A stretch of DNA of 48,745 bases from positions 1-48,745 of the forward strand of contig DASTQL010000055.1 in the NCBI GenBank assembly GCA_035761805.1. The letters run 5' to 3'. How positions within the stretch are numbered: position 1 is the stretch's first letter; each line of letters opens with the position of its first letter. Both the position numbers and the translations under genes were made by a program. Positions 25,850 through 34,703 of the stretch are shown here, in pieces. The notes beneath the pieces are model-generated. The model had not been told where the DNA came from. It made no database searches and saw only the letters and a program-made list of their open reading frames with translations. This stretch comes from DASTQL01 sp035761805. GTDB lineage: Bacteria > Actinomycetota > Actinomycetes > Jiangellales > Jiangellaceae.

Positions 25850-25887
25850 GTTACACCACCGAAACATGCGGGACACGGACGGGAAAC
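25850..25887 (+). promoter_or_regulatory. GlnR box upstream of glnA1
   Basis: The sequence reads GTTAC-n6-GAAAC-n6-GACAC-n6-GAAAC, with all three 6-base spacings exact. The known actinobacterial GlnR consensus is gTnAC-n6-GaAAc-n6-GtnAC-n6-GAAAc, so this is a full four-site box with one deviation (A for T in the third site). It lies 115 bp before the glnA start. A possible -10 (TACGGT, 25898-25903) follows at once, so GlnR binding would bear directly on the promoter. Nitrogen control of glnA by GlnR is established in Streptomyces. Confidence 0.85.
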
Positions 25888-26002
25888 TGCCCCCTCCTAC
25901 GGTCCCGCACCAACGGCCGGCAGCGGGTCATCGACGACCCACGTCCGGTCCCGCGCTGTTCTCGCGACAAGCCCGGCGCCCGTGCCGGGCCAGGGAGGCT
26001 GG

Positions 26003-27427
26003 ATGTTCACCAACCCGGACGAGCTGCTGAAGTACGTGAAGGACGAGGGCGTCGAGTTCATCGACGTGCGCTTCTGCGACCTCCCCGGCATCATGCAGCA
26101 CTTCAACGTGCCGGCCGGTGAGGTCGGTACCGACGCCATCGCCAACGGACTGATGTTCGACGGGTCGTCGATCCGCGGGTTCCAGGCGATCCACGAGTCG
26201 GACATGAAGCTGATCGCCGACCCCGCGACCGCCTTCGTCGACCCGTTCCGCAAGGCCAAGACGCTCGCGCTGAACTTCTCCATCGTCGACCCGTTCACGG
26301 ACGAGCCCTACAGCCGCGACCCCCGCAACATCGCGGCCAAGGCCGAGGCCTACCTCACGAGCTCCGGCATCGCCGACACCTCGTACTTCGGCCCCGAGGC
26401 GGAGTTCTACGTCTTCGACGACGTACGTTTCGAGACCAAGCAGAACGCCGGCTACTACTTCATCGACTCCGTCGAGGGGGCCTGGAACACCGGGCGCGTC
26501 GAGGACGGCGGCAACCGGGGCTACAAGACGCGCTACAAGGGCGGTTACTTCCCGGTTCCGCCCACCGACCACTACTCGGACCTGCGCGACCAGATGGTCA
26601 AGGCGCTGCTCTCGGTGGGCATCCAGGTGGAGAAGTCCCATCACGAGGTGGGCACCGCCGGGCAGGCCGAGATCAACTACAGCTTCGACTCCCTGACCCA
26701 TGCCGGCGACAAGCTGATGCTCTACAAGTACGTGATCAAGAACGTCGCGTGGCAGCACGGCAAGACCGCCACCTTCATGCCCAAGCCGCTCTTCGGCGAC
26801 AACGGGTCCGGCATGCACTGCCACCAGTCGCTGTGGAAGGACGGCTCGCCGCTGTTCTACGACGAGCTGGGCTACGGCGGACTGTCCGACACGGCGCGGT
26901 GGTACATCGGTGGCCTGCTGGCGCATGCGCCGTCGCTGCTGGCCTTCACCAACCCGACGGTCAACTCCTACCACCGTCTCGTCCCGGGATTCGAAGCACC
27001 GGTCAACCTGGTGTACAGCCAGCGCAACCGCTCGGCCGCGGTTCGCATCCCCATCACCGGGACGTCGCCGAAGGCCAAGCGCATCGAGTTCCGGGTGCCC
27101 GACCCGTCGTGCAACCCCTACCTCGCCTTCTCGGCGATGCTCATGGCCGGCCTCGACGGGATCAAGAACAAGATCGAGCCTCCCGAGCCGGTGGACAAGG
27201 ACCTCTACGAGCTGCCGCCCGAGGAGCACGAGTCCATCACGCAGGTGCCCGGCACGCTGCCGGCGGTTCTCGACGCCCTCGAGGCCGACCACGACTACCT
27301 CCTCGACGGAGACGTCTTCACGCCCGACCTGGTCGAGACCTGGATCGACTGGAAGCGCACCAACGAGGTGGATCCGATCCGGCTGCGGCCGCACCCCCAT
27401 GAGTTCGAGCTCTACTACGACATCTGA
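26003..27427 (+). CDS. glnA: Type I (beta) glutamine synthetase, adenylylation-regulated
   Basis: A 474-residue GS that makes glutamine from glutamate, ammonia and ATP, as a dodecamer. Family segments are FDGSSIRGF (52-60), the metal site GPEAEFYVFDD (130-140), KSHHEVGTAGQAEIN (211-225), the glycine-rich NGSGMHCHQSLW, and NRSAAVRIP. The adenylylation tyrosine is present as DLYELPPEE (Tyr402), which makes it a substrate of GlnE encoded at 40.9-43.8 kb. ATG 26003 has AGGGAGG upstream; the longer frame to 25838 would read through the GlnR box and is rejected. Confidence 0.98.
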   Translation: MFTNPDELLKYVKDEGVEFIDVRFCDLPGIMQHFNVPAGEVGTDAIANGLMFDGSSIRGFQAIHESDMKLIADPATAFVDPFRKAKTLALNFSIVDPFTDEPYSRDPRNIAAKAEAYLTSSGIADTSYFGPEAEFYVFDDVRFETKQNAGYYFIDSVEGAWNTGRVEDGGNRGYKTRYKGGYFPVPPTDHYSDLRDQMVKALLSVGIQVEKSHHEVGTAGQAEINYSFDSLTHAGDKLMLYKYVIKNVAWQHGKTATFMPKPLFGDNGSGMHCHQSLWKDGSPLFYDELGYGGLSDTARWYIGGLLAHAPSLLAFTNPTVNSYHRLVPGFEAPVNLVYSQRNRSAAVRIPITGTSPKAKRIEFRVPDPSCNPYLAFSAMLMAGLDGIKNKIEPPEPVDKDLYELPPEEHESITQVPGTLPAVLDALEADHDYLLDGDVFTPDLVETWIDWKRTNEVDPIRLRPHPHEFELYYDI

Positions 27428-27459
27428 TCCGAGGCAGCTCAGCCCGCCTCCGCAGGACC

Positions 27460-27514
27460 GAGCGCGGGGTTACGCAGGTCTCCGGCCCCACCGGACCTGC
27501 GCAACCCCGCGCTC
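27460..27514. terminator. Strong hairpin after glnA1
   Basis: Two 21-base arms (27460-27480 and 27494-27514) pair with a single mismatch around a 13-base loop. The stem is about 70% GC and there is no T-tract, as is common for actinobacterial terminators. It begins about 30 bp after the glnA stop and would stop transcripts from glnA and from the convergent desaturase gene. Confidence 0.75.
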
Positions 27515-27583
27515 GTCGGTAGGTGGCTCGCTCCGATCGCTGGGCTAGCACCCGCGGATACCGCCGCCACCGGCGAAGCGTCG

Positions 27584-28714
27584 TCAGCGCAGCTCCGACG
27601 CCAGGGGGCACTGGAACGGGTCCCGGGCACGAAGTCCCACGTGGTTGAGGTAGTCGACGACGATCCCGTACGACGCGAGGAGTCCGACCTCGGTGTACCC
27701 GACCCCGTGTCGCGCGCAGTATTCCCGGACCAGCGGCTGGACCAGCTTCAGGTTGGGCCGAGGCATGCTCGGGAAGAGGTGGTGCTCGATCTGGTAGTTG
27801 AGTCCACCGAGCGCGAAGTCGATCAGGAGCCCACCTCGCACGTTGCGGGACATGAGCACCTGCCGACGCAGGAAGTCGATCTCCATGGTCCTGGGGACGA
27901 TGGGCATCCCCTTGTGGTTGGGAGCGAAGGCGGCGCCCAGGCAGACACCGAACACGCCCATCTGGACTGCGAAGAAGGCGACCGCCAACCCCAGGGGCAG
28001 CGCCAGAAGCAGTACCACGACGTACGCCACGAGCCGAGCGACGACGATGGCGGCTTCCTTGCGCTGGTGGGGGACGGTCCCGGGGCGCAGCAACACCGCC
28101 AGGCTGGCCCAGTGCAGGGCCAAGCCCTCGAAGGTGAGGAGTGGGAAGAACAACCACCCCTGCCGAGCGACCAACCACCGCCCCAGCGGACCGCGGCCCG
28201 AGATCGCTGCCGGGGTGAACGCAATGGCGCCGGGGCCGATGTCGGGGTCCCGTCCTTCCTGGTTGGGCGCCGCGTGGTGCCGGTTGTGCTTGTCCCGCCA
28301 CCATCCGTAGCTGAGACCGGCGAATGCACCGCCGAGTACGCGGGCGGTCCACGCGTTCCACGCAGCCGACACGAACATCTGACGATGGGCGCCGTCATGC
28401 GCCAGGAACCCGAACTGCGTGCAAACCACGCCGAGGGCTGCGGCCAGCAGGAGTTGCAGCCATGAGTCGCCGAGCAGGAAGAAGCCGACCCAGATGGCAC
28501 CGAAGGCCACCGTCGCGAGCGCGATCCGGCTCCAGTAGTAGGCGTAACGGCGACGGAGCAGGCCTTGCTCTCGCACGCGACGAGCCAGGCCCGTGTAGAG
28601 GCTGGCGTGACGCTCAGCGGGTGACGCCGCCCGCCGGGTGTCGCTGGTGGTCGACTGCATCGTCGGTCGTCCCCGGTCGGAGGGAACCGGCGACGGGGGA
28701 AGAACGAGGGTCAT
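27584..28714 (-). CDS. Membrane fatty-acid (acyl-lipid) desaturase
   Basis: A 376-residue di-iron desaturase. The three histidine boxes are HDGAH (106-110), HNRHH (143-147) and QIEHH (308-312). The Gln in the third box is the mark of the front-end/acyl-lipid group related to mycobacterial DesA3 and Delta-5/6-type enzymes. Four to six membrane helices surround the boxes. ATG 28714 has GGGAG seven bases upstream; ATG 28660 (Met19) is an alternative. It probably adjusts membrane fluidity; position specificity and electron donor are unknown, with no reductase gene adjacent. Confidence 0.92.
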   Translation of the reverse strand: MTLVLPPSPVPSDRGRPTMQSTTSDTRRAASPAERHASLYTGLARRVREQGLLRRRYAYYWSRIALATVAFGAIWVGFFLLGDSWLQLLLAAALGVVCTQFGFLAHDGAHRQMFVSAAWNAWTARVLGGAFAGLSYGWWRDKHNRHHAAPNQEGRDPDIGPGAIAFTPAAISGRGPLGRWLVARQGWLFFPLLTFEGLALHWASLAVLLRPGTVPHQRKEAAIVVARLVAYVVVLLLALPLGLAVAFFAVQMGVFGVCLGAAFAPNHKGMPIVPRTMEIDFLRRQVLMSRNVRGGLLIDFALGGLNYQIEHHLFPSMPRPNLKLVQPLVREYCARHGVGYTEVGLLASYGIVVDYLNHVGLRARDPFQCPLASELR

Positions 28715-28860
28715 GTCGCGGCTCCCGGCAGGTCAGTGACGGAGGTGAGTTGCCGGGTCCGGGGCAACGGCGCTCGGTCGGGTCCGGCGTGCGGACCCTG
28801 CGCCCGGTCACACCCTAGAGAGGGAACGGTGCTCGGGCAACCGCTGGCCGAGCGCTTCGT

Positions 28861-29586
28861 TCAGGCGCTGGTGAGCACCCGCGCGTCGATCGAGCCGTCC
28901 ACAACGGAGGAGGCCACGGCGGTGAGTGCGAGGCCGTTGCGCCTGGCGTGGGAGCGCATGCGCGTGAATGCCTCGGCCACGCTGATGCTCGCGCGGGAGG
29001 CGAGCATGCCCTTGGCCTGCTCCACGAGGACCCGACTGTTCAGCGCCGTCTGGAGCTGCTCGGAGAGGATGGTCTGCTCCCGCAAGGTTCGTTTCTGCAG
29101 CAGCCCGATGGTCGCCACGTCCGCCATCGCCTGACCGACCCCGAGGTCGTCCACACCCAGCCGGACCGGGCTGTCGGTGAACAGGTTCAGCGCTCCGATC
29201 ACCTGACCGCGCAACCGCATCGGCAGTGCGTGGGTGGCGGCGAACCCGGCCGCTTGGGCGGCGGCGGTGAAGTTGGGCCACCGCTCGCGCGCCTCGGCCA
29301 GGTCGATGTTCGTGACGGCCGCGCCGGTGGCGTAGGCGTCCAGGCAGGGCCCCTCCTCGTGCTGGAGCTCGAAGAGCTCCAGCAGCCGGGCGCGCTCGAC
29401 GCTGGAGGCCATCAGCTGCAGCCCTCCGCGCTGGTCGGCCAACATCAACCCGGCTGCATCGGCGTGCAGCAGTTCGACACACCGCTCCGTGAGCATCTGC
29501 AGGAAGTCCAGCACGTCGAAGTCCTCGACCAGGGTGTCGGCGAGCTCGACGAAGACCTGCGCGAGTCGCCGTGTATCGCTGTCCAT
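28861..29586 (-). CDS. GAF-ANTAR domain RNA-binding antitermination regulator
   Basis: A 241-residue protein. The GAF sensor domain (about 15-165) includes FDVLDFLQMLTERCVELL, DAAGLMLADQRG and HEEGPCLDAYATGAAV. The C-terminal ANTAR domain (about 178-232) includes LQTALNSRVLVEQAKGMLASRASISVAEAF and MRSHARRN, the usual three-helix RNA-binding pattern. ANTAR proteins bind dual-hexaloop RNAs to prevent termination. ATG 29586 has GGGAG five bases upstream. A decayed relative lies just upstream on the same strand. Confidence 0.92.
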   Translation of the reverse strand: MDSDTRRLAQVFVELADTLVEDFDVLDFLQMLTERCVELLHADAAGLMLADQRGGLQLMASSVERARLLELFELQHEEGPCLDAYATGAAVTNIDLAEARERWPNFTAAAQAAGFAATHALPMRLRGQVIGALNLFTDSPVRLGVDDLGVGQAMADVATIGLLQKRTLREQTILSEQLQTALNSRVLVEQAKGMLASRASISVAEAFTRMRSHARRNGLALTAVASSVVDGSIDARVLTSA

Positions 29587-29645
29587 CTGGTCTCCCGTCC
29601 GCGTCGGTCCCCCACCGGGCCTGCGCCCGTCATCATGGTCCACGG

Positions 29646-30036
29646 TCACGCGTCTCGGATGCCACCCGCCGGATCACTGGAGAAGTGCACCACCCCGGCG
29701 AGCACCTCGCGGCTCGCTGCGATGATCGGCTGCTCCGCGGCGTAGGCGCGCCCGCAGCAGGACCAGCGCCTGGCCCCGGGACACGCCGGCCTGCTCGGCG
29801 ACCATGCCGGTCGCCTGGTGCACCTCGGCGCGGTCCTCGAGCACGGGGATCCCCCACGAGCCGAGCCGTCGTCCCGGTACTGCTGGCCCTGCAGGTGCAG
29901 CAGGATCGTGGTCGCGGCCCCGGTCACCGGTACGCCTCGGGTCGCATGCGTCGACCAGTCGCTGCGGTAGATCGCTGTCTCTGGCAGTGCCGGTGGCGAT
30001 CCCGGCCAGGATCTCAGCGACCCGCAGCGGCGCCAA
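29646..30036 (-). pseudogene. Frameshifted ANTAR-domain protein
   Basis: From ATG 30036 one frame encodes APLRVAEILAGIATGTARDSDLPQRLVDAC. Similarity then moves to a second frame (VPVTGAATTILLHLQGQQYR), back to the first (WGIPVLEDRAEVHQATGMVAEQAG then VSRGQALVLLRAR), and again to the second (AYAAEQPIIAASREVLAGVV to a TGA at 29646). Joined, this is a short GAF-like region with a C-terminal ANTAR-type helix set of about 130 residues. At least three indels are needed, so it is called a pseudogene; clustered sequencing errors are the alternative. Confidence 0.75.
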
Positions 30037-30272
30037 GGCTCACCCCTCCCGCTCCGCCTCCGGCCACGACGGCCTGGCACCCGCGAGCGTCCGGTCACGT
30101 CCCTGTGCGCGCGGCAAACCTGGGCGCGTGGCAGCAGGGTCTCGTGTTCGCCGCAGCGAGCCGTGCGTGAGGTAGCCCCACGGCACAGGTCACCGGGAAC
30201 CTGCCCTTGCAAGCCGGGCCTGACGGTGCCACGTTGACAAGGGGATCCGAGCGATGCTGGAGGCGAGGGGCC

Positions 30273-31796
30273 ATGCCGAGTCGGCGAGCAGTTGCGTTGG
30301 CCGGGAGCGTGACGTTCGTCCTGGCGGTGGCTGCCCCCGCCGTCGCCCGGCCGATGACGGCGGGACCGCTGGTCCAGGTCTCGGGGACCAGCGCCTTCCT
30401 CGGCTGCACGGCGGACGCCGTCGACGAGCAGTCCGGCACGGTCTACCTCAACAGCGAGGTCGAGCCGTGGATCGATGTGAACCCCACCGATCAGGACAAC
30501 CTGGTCGGGATCTGGCAGCAGGACCGCTGGTCCAACGGCGGGGCACGGGGGCTGGTGGCCGGTGTCAGCTTGGACGGGGGTACCAGCTGGCAGGAGGTCG
30601 TCATCCCCGGGATCTCGTTGTGCTCCGGAGGGGACTACGACCGGTCTACCGATCCCTGGGTCTCCTTCGGGCCGGACGGCACGCTGCACCAGCTGGCGCT
30701 GTCCTTCAACGACGTCGCCGCCCCGATCGAGCCGCGCGACTTCGACCACGCGTTGCTGGCGAGCCGGTCGACCGACGGCGGCCTGACCTGGAGCGAGCCA
30801 GTGGTGGTGATCAGGGACCTCGACGCCAACGTGTTCAACGACAAGCAGACGATCACCGCAGACCCCACGGACGCTGACCTGGTCTACGGCGTGTGGGACC
30901 GGCTCGTCTTCCCGACCAGCGAGCGAGCCAGCGTCATCGCGGGCTTCGTGACCTTCTCCTTCCGAGGCCCTGCGTGGTTCGCGAGGAGCACCGACGGCGG
31001 GGTCAGCTGGGAGCCCGCCCGGCAGATCTACGACCCCGGGCAGAACGACCAGACCATCGGCAACCAGATCGTCGTCCTGCCGGACGGCACGCTCGTCGAC
31101 GTCTTCAACGAGATCCGCAACGACAACCGCGGGGGTCGCGTGGGCAGCAACGTCGCTCTGCTCCGCTCCACCGACAGCGGCGAGAGCTGGTCCGGGCCGG
31201 TCTACGTGAACCGCCTGGGAACGATCGAGGTCACCGACCCCGACACCGGAGACCCGGTGCGGACCGGAGACATCATCCCGGAGGCGGCCGTCGACCCGGA
31301 CCGCGGAGCCCTGTACGTCGTATGGCAGGACGCCAGGTTCGGCGGTGACCGGTTCGACAGCGTCGCGTTCTCTCAGTCAATGGACGGCGGACTCACCTGG
31401 TCCAGCCCGATCAAGGTCAACCTCACGCCGGAAAGCCTGCCGCCGGGTAACCAGCAGGCGTTCACGCCGTCGGTACACGTGGCCGACGACGGCACGATCG
31501 GGGTCACCTACTACGACTTCCGCAACAACACGCCCGCCCCCGATACGCTGCCGACCGACTACTTCCTCGTGCACTGCCACCCCGACATCCCTCCGGGCTG
31601 CGCCGACCCGACCGGCTGGGGCGACGAGGTGCGGGTCACCAATACGCCGTTCGACATGCGGCTCGCCCCGTTCGCCGTCGGATTCTTCACCGGGGACTAC
31701 GAGGGGCTCTCCGACATCGGTGGGGCATTCACGCCGTTCTTCTCGCAGACGCACGGCGACGACCCCTCCAGCACGTTCTTCCGAACGGTGGGCTGA
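30273..31796 (+). CDS. Secreted sialidase-like (Asp-box) beta-propeller protein
   Basis: A 507-residue exported protein. A Sec signal peptide is visible at 1-25 (RRAVALAGSVTFVLAVAAPAVA), with no lipobox. Five Asp-box motifs of the S-x-D-x-G-x-[TS]-W type occur: SLDGGTSW (99), STDGGLTW (166), STDGGVSW (239), STDSGESW (299) and SMDGGLTW (369), the hallmark of six-bladed sialidase/BNR propellers. No clear sialidase FRIP motif or arginine triad was found, so enzymatic sialidase activity is not claimed. It is followed by a second secreted propeller gene after 3 bp. Confidence 0.85.
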   Translation: MPSRRAVALAGSVTFVLAVAAPAVARPMTAGPLVQVSGTSAFLGCTADAVDEQSGTVYLNSEVEPWIDVNPTDQDNLVGIWQQDRWSNGGARGLVAGVSLDGGTSWQEVVIPGISLCSGGDYDRSTDPWVSFGPDGTLHQLALSFNDVAAPIEPRDFDHALLASRSTDGGLTWSEPVVVIRDLDANVFNDKQTITADPTDADLVYGVWDRLVFPTSERASVIAGFVTFSFRGPAWFARSTDGGVSWEPARQIYDPGQNDQTIGNQIVVLPDGTLVDVFNEIRNDNRGGRVGSNVALLRSTDSGESWSGPVYVNRLGTIEVTDPDTGDPVRTGDIIPEAAVDPDRGALYVVWQDARFGGDRFDSVAFSQSMDGGLTWSSPIKVNLTPESLPPGNQQAFTPSVHVADDGTIGVTYYDFRNNTPAPDTLPTDYFLVHCHPDIPPGCADPTGWGDEVRVTNTPFDMRLAPFAVGFFTGDYEGLSDIGGAFTPFFSQTHGDDPSSTFFRTVG

Positions 31797-31799
31797 GGC

Positions 31800-32732
31800 A
31801 TGCCGGGAATCAGCCGGTCGAGGCGGGGACCCCGCGGGGCCGTCGGCCTGTGCTTCCTCGCAGCGATGACAGCGATCGCACCTCAATCCGCCGCAGCGCC
31901 CGCCGCCGACGTCATCGTGCTGCCGGGAGCCAGCTCGGCCGAGGGGATCGCCGTCGGACGCGGCGCCACCTTCTACGCCGGTGAGCTCTTCGGGGGCGAC
32001 ATCTACCGGGGTGACCTCCAGCGCGGCACCGTCGAGCGGCTGGTCGACGCGCCGGAGGGGCAGATGGCCGTGGGGCTCAAGGCCGACGACGCCAGCGGGC
32101 TGTTGTTCGTCGCCGGCGGCTTCAGTGGGCAGGGCTACGTCTTCGACGCCGCCACCGGCGAGGCCGTCGCCACGTACCAGTTCGGGGCACCCGGAGAGTC
32201 GCTCATCAACGACGTCGCCATCACCCAGGACGGCGCCTGGTTCACCGACTCACAGCTGGCGAGGCTCTACCTCGTGCCGATCAGCCCGACCGGCCTGCCG
32301 GGAGATCTCCGCGTCCTCGACTTGACCGGTCCGGCCGCGGACACCAGCGGTGAGTTCAACCTCAACGGCATCGCTGGCACCCCCAACGGCCACACCCTGA
32401 TCGTGGCCCACTCGACCGCCGAGGCGCTCTACACGGTGGACCCCGCCACCGGGGAGAGTGAGCTCCTCGTGAGGGTGCCAGGGCCCGACGGGATCCTGTT
32501 CGAGGCGGGGCGACTGTGGGTGGCCCAGCCGTTCCAGGACACCGTCACGCGACTCCGGATCAGTCCAGACCTGACCAGCGGCGTCGTCGAGGAGGTCATC
32601 GAGAGCGACCTGTTCCAGACTCCGACGACCGTGGCGATCCACGGCAGCCGTCTCGCCGTGGTCAACGCGAAGTTCGACACCGGCCTACCACCGACCGCGG
32701 ACGAGTACGAGGTGGTGATCGTCGACCGGTGA
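31800..32732 (+). CDS. Secreted SMP-30/NHL-like beta-propeller protein
   Basis: A 310-residue protein with an N-terminal signal peptide (about 1-33, RRGPRGAVGLCFLAAMTAIA followed by an Ala-rich cleavage region). The mature part has repeated four-strand blades: SSAEGIAVGRGATFYAGELF, GLLFVAGGFSGQGYVFDAATG, INDVAITQDGAWFTDSQ, LNGIAGTPNGHTLIVAHSTA and PTTVAIHGSRLAVVNAKF. This resembles SMP-30/gluconolactonase-type six-bladed propellers. The start ATG lies 3 bp after the upstream stop, so the two secreted propellers form an operon and probably work together outside the cell. The substrate is unknown. Confidence 0.78.
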   Translation: MPGISRSRRGPRGAVGLCFLAAMTAIAPQSAAAPAADVIVLPGASSAEGIAVGRGATFYAGELFGGDIYRGDLQRGTVERLVDAPEGQMAVGLKADDASGLLFVAGGFSGQGYVFDAATGEAVATYQFGAPGESLINDVAITQDGAWFTDSQLARLYLVPISPTGLPGDLRVLDLTGPAADTSGEFNLNGIAGTPNGHTLIVAHSTAEALYTVDPATGESELLVRVPGPDGILFEAGRLWVAQPFQDTVTRLRISPDLTSGVVEEVIESDLFQTPTTVAIHGSRLAVVNAKFDTGLPPTADEYEVVIVDR

Positions 32733-32815
32733 GGCCGGTGCGGGTGCCCTGGCCACGTCCTGCCGCCCCTGCCTCGTATCCGGACGACCGCGCACGCGTA
32801 CACATGGCCCTCGTC

Positions 32816-32830
32816 GGTCCCGGAGGGACC
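32816..32830. terminator. Possible hairpin between convergent genes
   Basis: A 6-bp perfect stem (GGTCCC/GGGACC) with a 3-base loop lies in the 118-bp gap between the convergent propeller and lhgO genes. It is short and has no T-tract; called from position only. Confidence 0.3.
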
Positions 32831-32850
32831 TCGCCGCCCACAGGGTCGTG

Positions 32851-34077
32851 TCACATTCTCTGCCGCACCCAGGCCCCGACCACGTGCTCGGCGATGGCCA
32901 GGCTCGACGTGGCAGCCGGCGACGGGGCGTTGCGCACCAACAGCACGGCGCCGGAGTCCTGGAGCACGAAGTCGTCGACGAGCCGGCCGTCGCGGCCGAC
33001 CGCCTGGGCCCGTACGCCGGCCCTGGCACGCCGCAGGTCGCCGGGCGTGAGGCCGGGCAGGTAGCGGCTCGCCGCCTCGGCGAAGCGGCGCCGCGACAGG
33101 GAGCTGGACACCTCGCGGACGCCGGTCCGCCAGTGCTGGCGGGCCATCCGTACGGTTCCGGGCCAGGCGAGCACGCGACGGAGGTCGCGGAGGTGGACGT
33201 CCCCCCAGCGGTAGCCCTCGTAACCGAGCGCCATCACCGCGTTGGGCCCGACCAGGACCTCGTCGTCGACGCCGCGGGTGAGGTGGATGCCGAGGAACGG
33301 GTACCGCGGGTCGGGCACCGGGTAGATCAGGCCTCGGACCCGGTCCCGTACCGCTGGACCGAGGGCGTGGTACTCCCCTCGGAACGGCACGATGCGCACA
33401 TCTCCCGGCCTGCCCACCATCTCGGCCACGGCGTCGCTCGACAGCCCGGCGCACGCGACCAGCCGGTCGACCTTGTGCCGCACGCCCTTCACCAGCAGCT
33501 CGACGCCCGACGCGGTCTCCCGGACGGCCTGCACCGGCGACGACAGCCGGATCTCGCCACCGGCGGCGGCGACCTCGTCGGCGAGCGCCCGGCAGACCGC
33601 GACGAAGTCGACGACCGCCGTGCGCGGCGAGTGCAGAGCGGCCACGCCCGCCACGTACGGCTCGACCTCGCGCATCCCGGCAGCATCCAGCCGGGCGAGG
33701 TCCGGGACCCCGTTGGCGCGAGCGCGCTTCTCGATCCCGTCCAGCCCGTCGAGCTCGGACTCGTCGGTGGCCACGACGAGCTTGCCGAGCTCGCGGTACG
33801 GTACGGAGTGCTCCGTACAGAAGTCGTGCAGCAGGCCGACGCCGCGGCGACACAGCGTGGCCTTGAGCGAGCCGGGCGGGTAGTAGAGGCCGGCGTGCAC
33901 GACGCCGCTGTTGTGGCCGGTCTGGTGCGCGGCGAGGTGGTCTTCCTTCTCGAGCACCACCACGTGCACGCCGGGGAAGCGGCGGGTCAGCTCGCGCGCG
34001 ACGGCCAGGCCGAGGATGCCGCCGCCGATGACGGCGACGGAACGCGGGGACGACAGATCCACCGGCACAGGATGCAC
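32851..34077 (-). CDS. lhgO: L-2-hydroxyglutarate oxidase family FAD protein
   Basis: A 408-residue flavoprotein of the DAO superfamily. It has VAVIGGGILGLAVARELTRR (from residue 14), then the LhgO/L2HGDH-typical HQTGHNSGVVHAGLYYPPGSLKA written here in part as HNSGVVHAGLYYPPGS, followed by VDFVAVCRALADEV, VPFRGEYH and the C-terminal LVDDFVL and NAPSPAATSSLAIAEHV. LhgO oxidises L-2-hydroxyglutarate to 2-oxoglutarate and passes electrons to quinone. The start is GTG 34077; GTG 34068 and 34062 are in frame. It follows the NTF2-fold gene on the same strand after 118 bp. Confidence 0.92.
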   Translation of the reverse strand: MHPVPVDLSSPRSVAVIGGGILGLAVARELTRRFPGVHVVVLEKEDHLAAHQTGHNSGVVHAGLYYPPGSLKATLCRRGVGLLHDFCTEHSVPYRELGKLVVATDESELDGLDGIEKRARANGVPDLARLDAAGMREVEPYVAGVAALHSPRTAVVDFVAVCRALADEVAAAGGEIRLSSPVQAVRETASGVELLVKGVRHKVDRLVACAGLSSDAVAEMVGRPGDVRIVPFRGEYHALGPAVRDRVRGLIYPVPDPRYPFLGIHLTRGVDDEVLVGPNAVMALGYEGYRWGDVHLRDLRRVLAWPGTVRMARQHWRTGVREVSSSLSRRRFAEAASRYLPGLTPGDLRRARAGVRAQAVGRDGRLVDDFVLQDSGAVLLVRNAPSPAATSSLAIAEHVVGAWVRQRM

Positions 34078-34195
34078 GACGTCGAGGCACCCGTCCTGTA
34101 GAAGTCGCGGTTCGGCTGGTCCCGCGGGCCGCGGCGCCAGCGAAACGCCGAACTCTCGCGAGGCCCGGCGCCAGGCGATCCCCTGGGAACGCCCG

Positions 34196-34540
34196 TCAGA
34201 CCTGCTGGACCGTGTAGACCACCGTCTGCACCCGGATCATGCCGTCCCGGAAGATGAACGTGTCGATGCCGTCCTCGACCCTGCGACCGCCTCCGGTCGC
34301 CTTCCACTCGAGGTAGAGCACGTCGTCGGCGAAGACGGTGTCCAGCTCCCACTGCGCCTGGGGCATGTCGCTCAACAGCTGGGTGAACACCCGCCGGGCC
34401 CCGTCCTTGCCGCGGTACACCTGCTTCTGCACGACCAGGATCGCGTCGTCGCTGTAGTCGGCGACGATGTCCTCGAGGTCCTCGGCGCCCAGCGCCTGCC
34501 CGTGGTGGGCGAACACCTCCTCGGGAGTCCGTGTCGTCAT
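34196..34540 (-). CDS. NTF2-like/SnoaL-fold protein
   Basis: A 114-residue single-domain cone-shaped fold. It has the opening helix TPEEVFAHHGQALGAEDLEDIVADYSDDAILVV, a central strand set (LDTVFADDVLYLEWKATGG) and the closing DTFIFRDGMIRVQTVVYTV. Such proteins are steroid isomerase/polyketide cyclase relatives or simple ligand binders; the catalytic identity cannot be read. ATG 34540 has GAGGAG six bases upstream. It is divergent from the alcohol dehydrogenase gene. Confidence 0.85.
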   Translation of the reverse strand: MTTRTPEEVFAHHGQALGAEDLEDIVADYSDDAILVVQKQVYRGKDGARRVFTQLLSDMPQAQWELDTVFADDVLYLEWKATGGGRRVEDGIDTFIFRDGMIRVQTVVYTVQQV

Positions 34541-34703
34541 GGCCCGTCTCCTCTCCCGCTCGGTGCCGACCTACGGATTCTCCGCCGACCCCTCGAGTGG
34601 CGACAAGCGCCCTGTGACCCCTGGCGCGCTGTGCCCGGTCCTGTTTGCCTGGGTCCGTGCAGTGGGCGACCACCGGGGCCGCCCCACCGCTCCTGGAGGC
34701 GTG

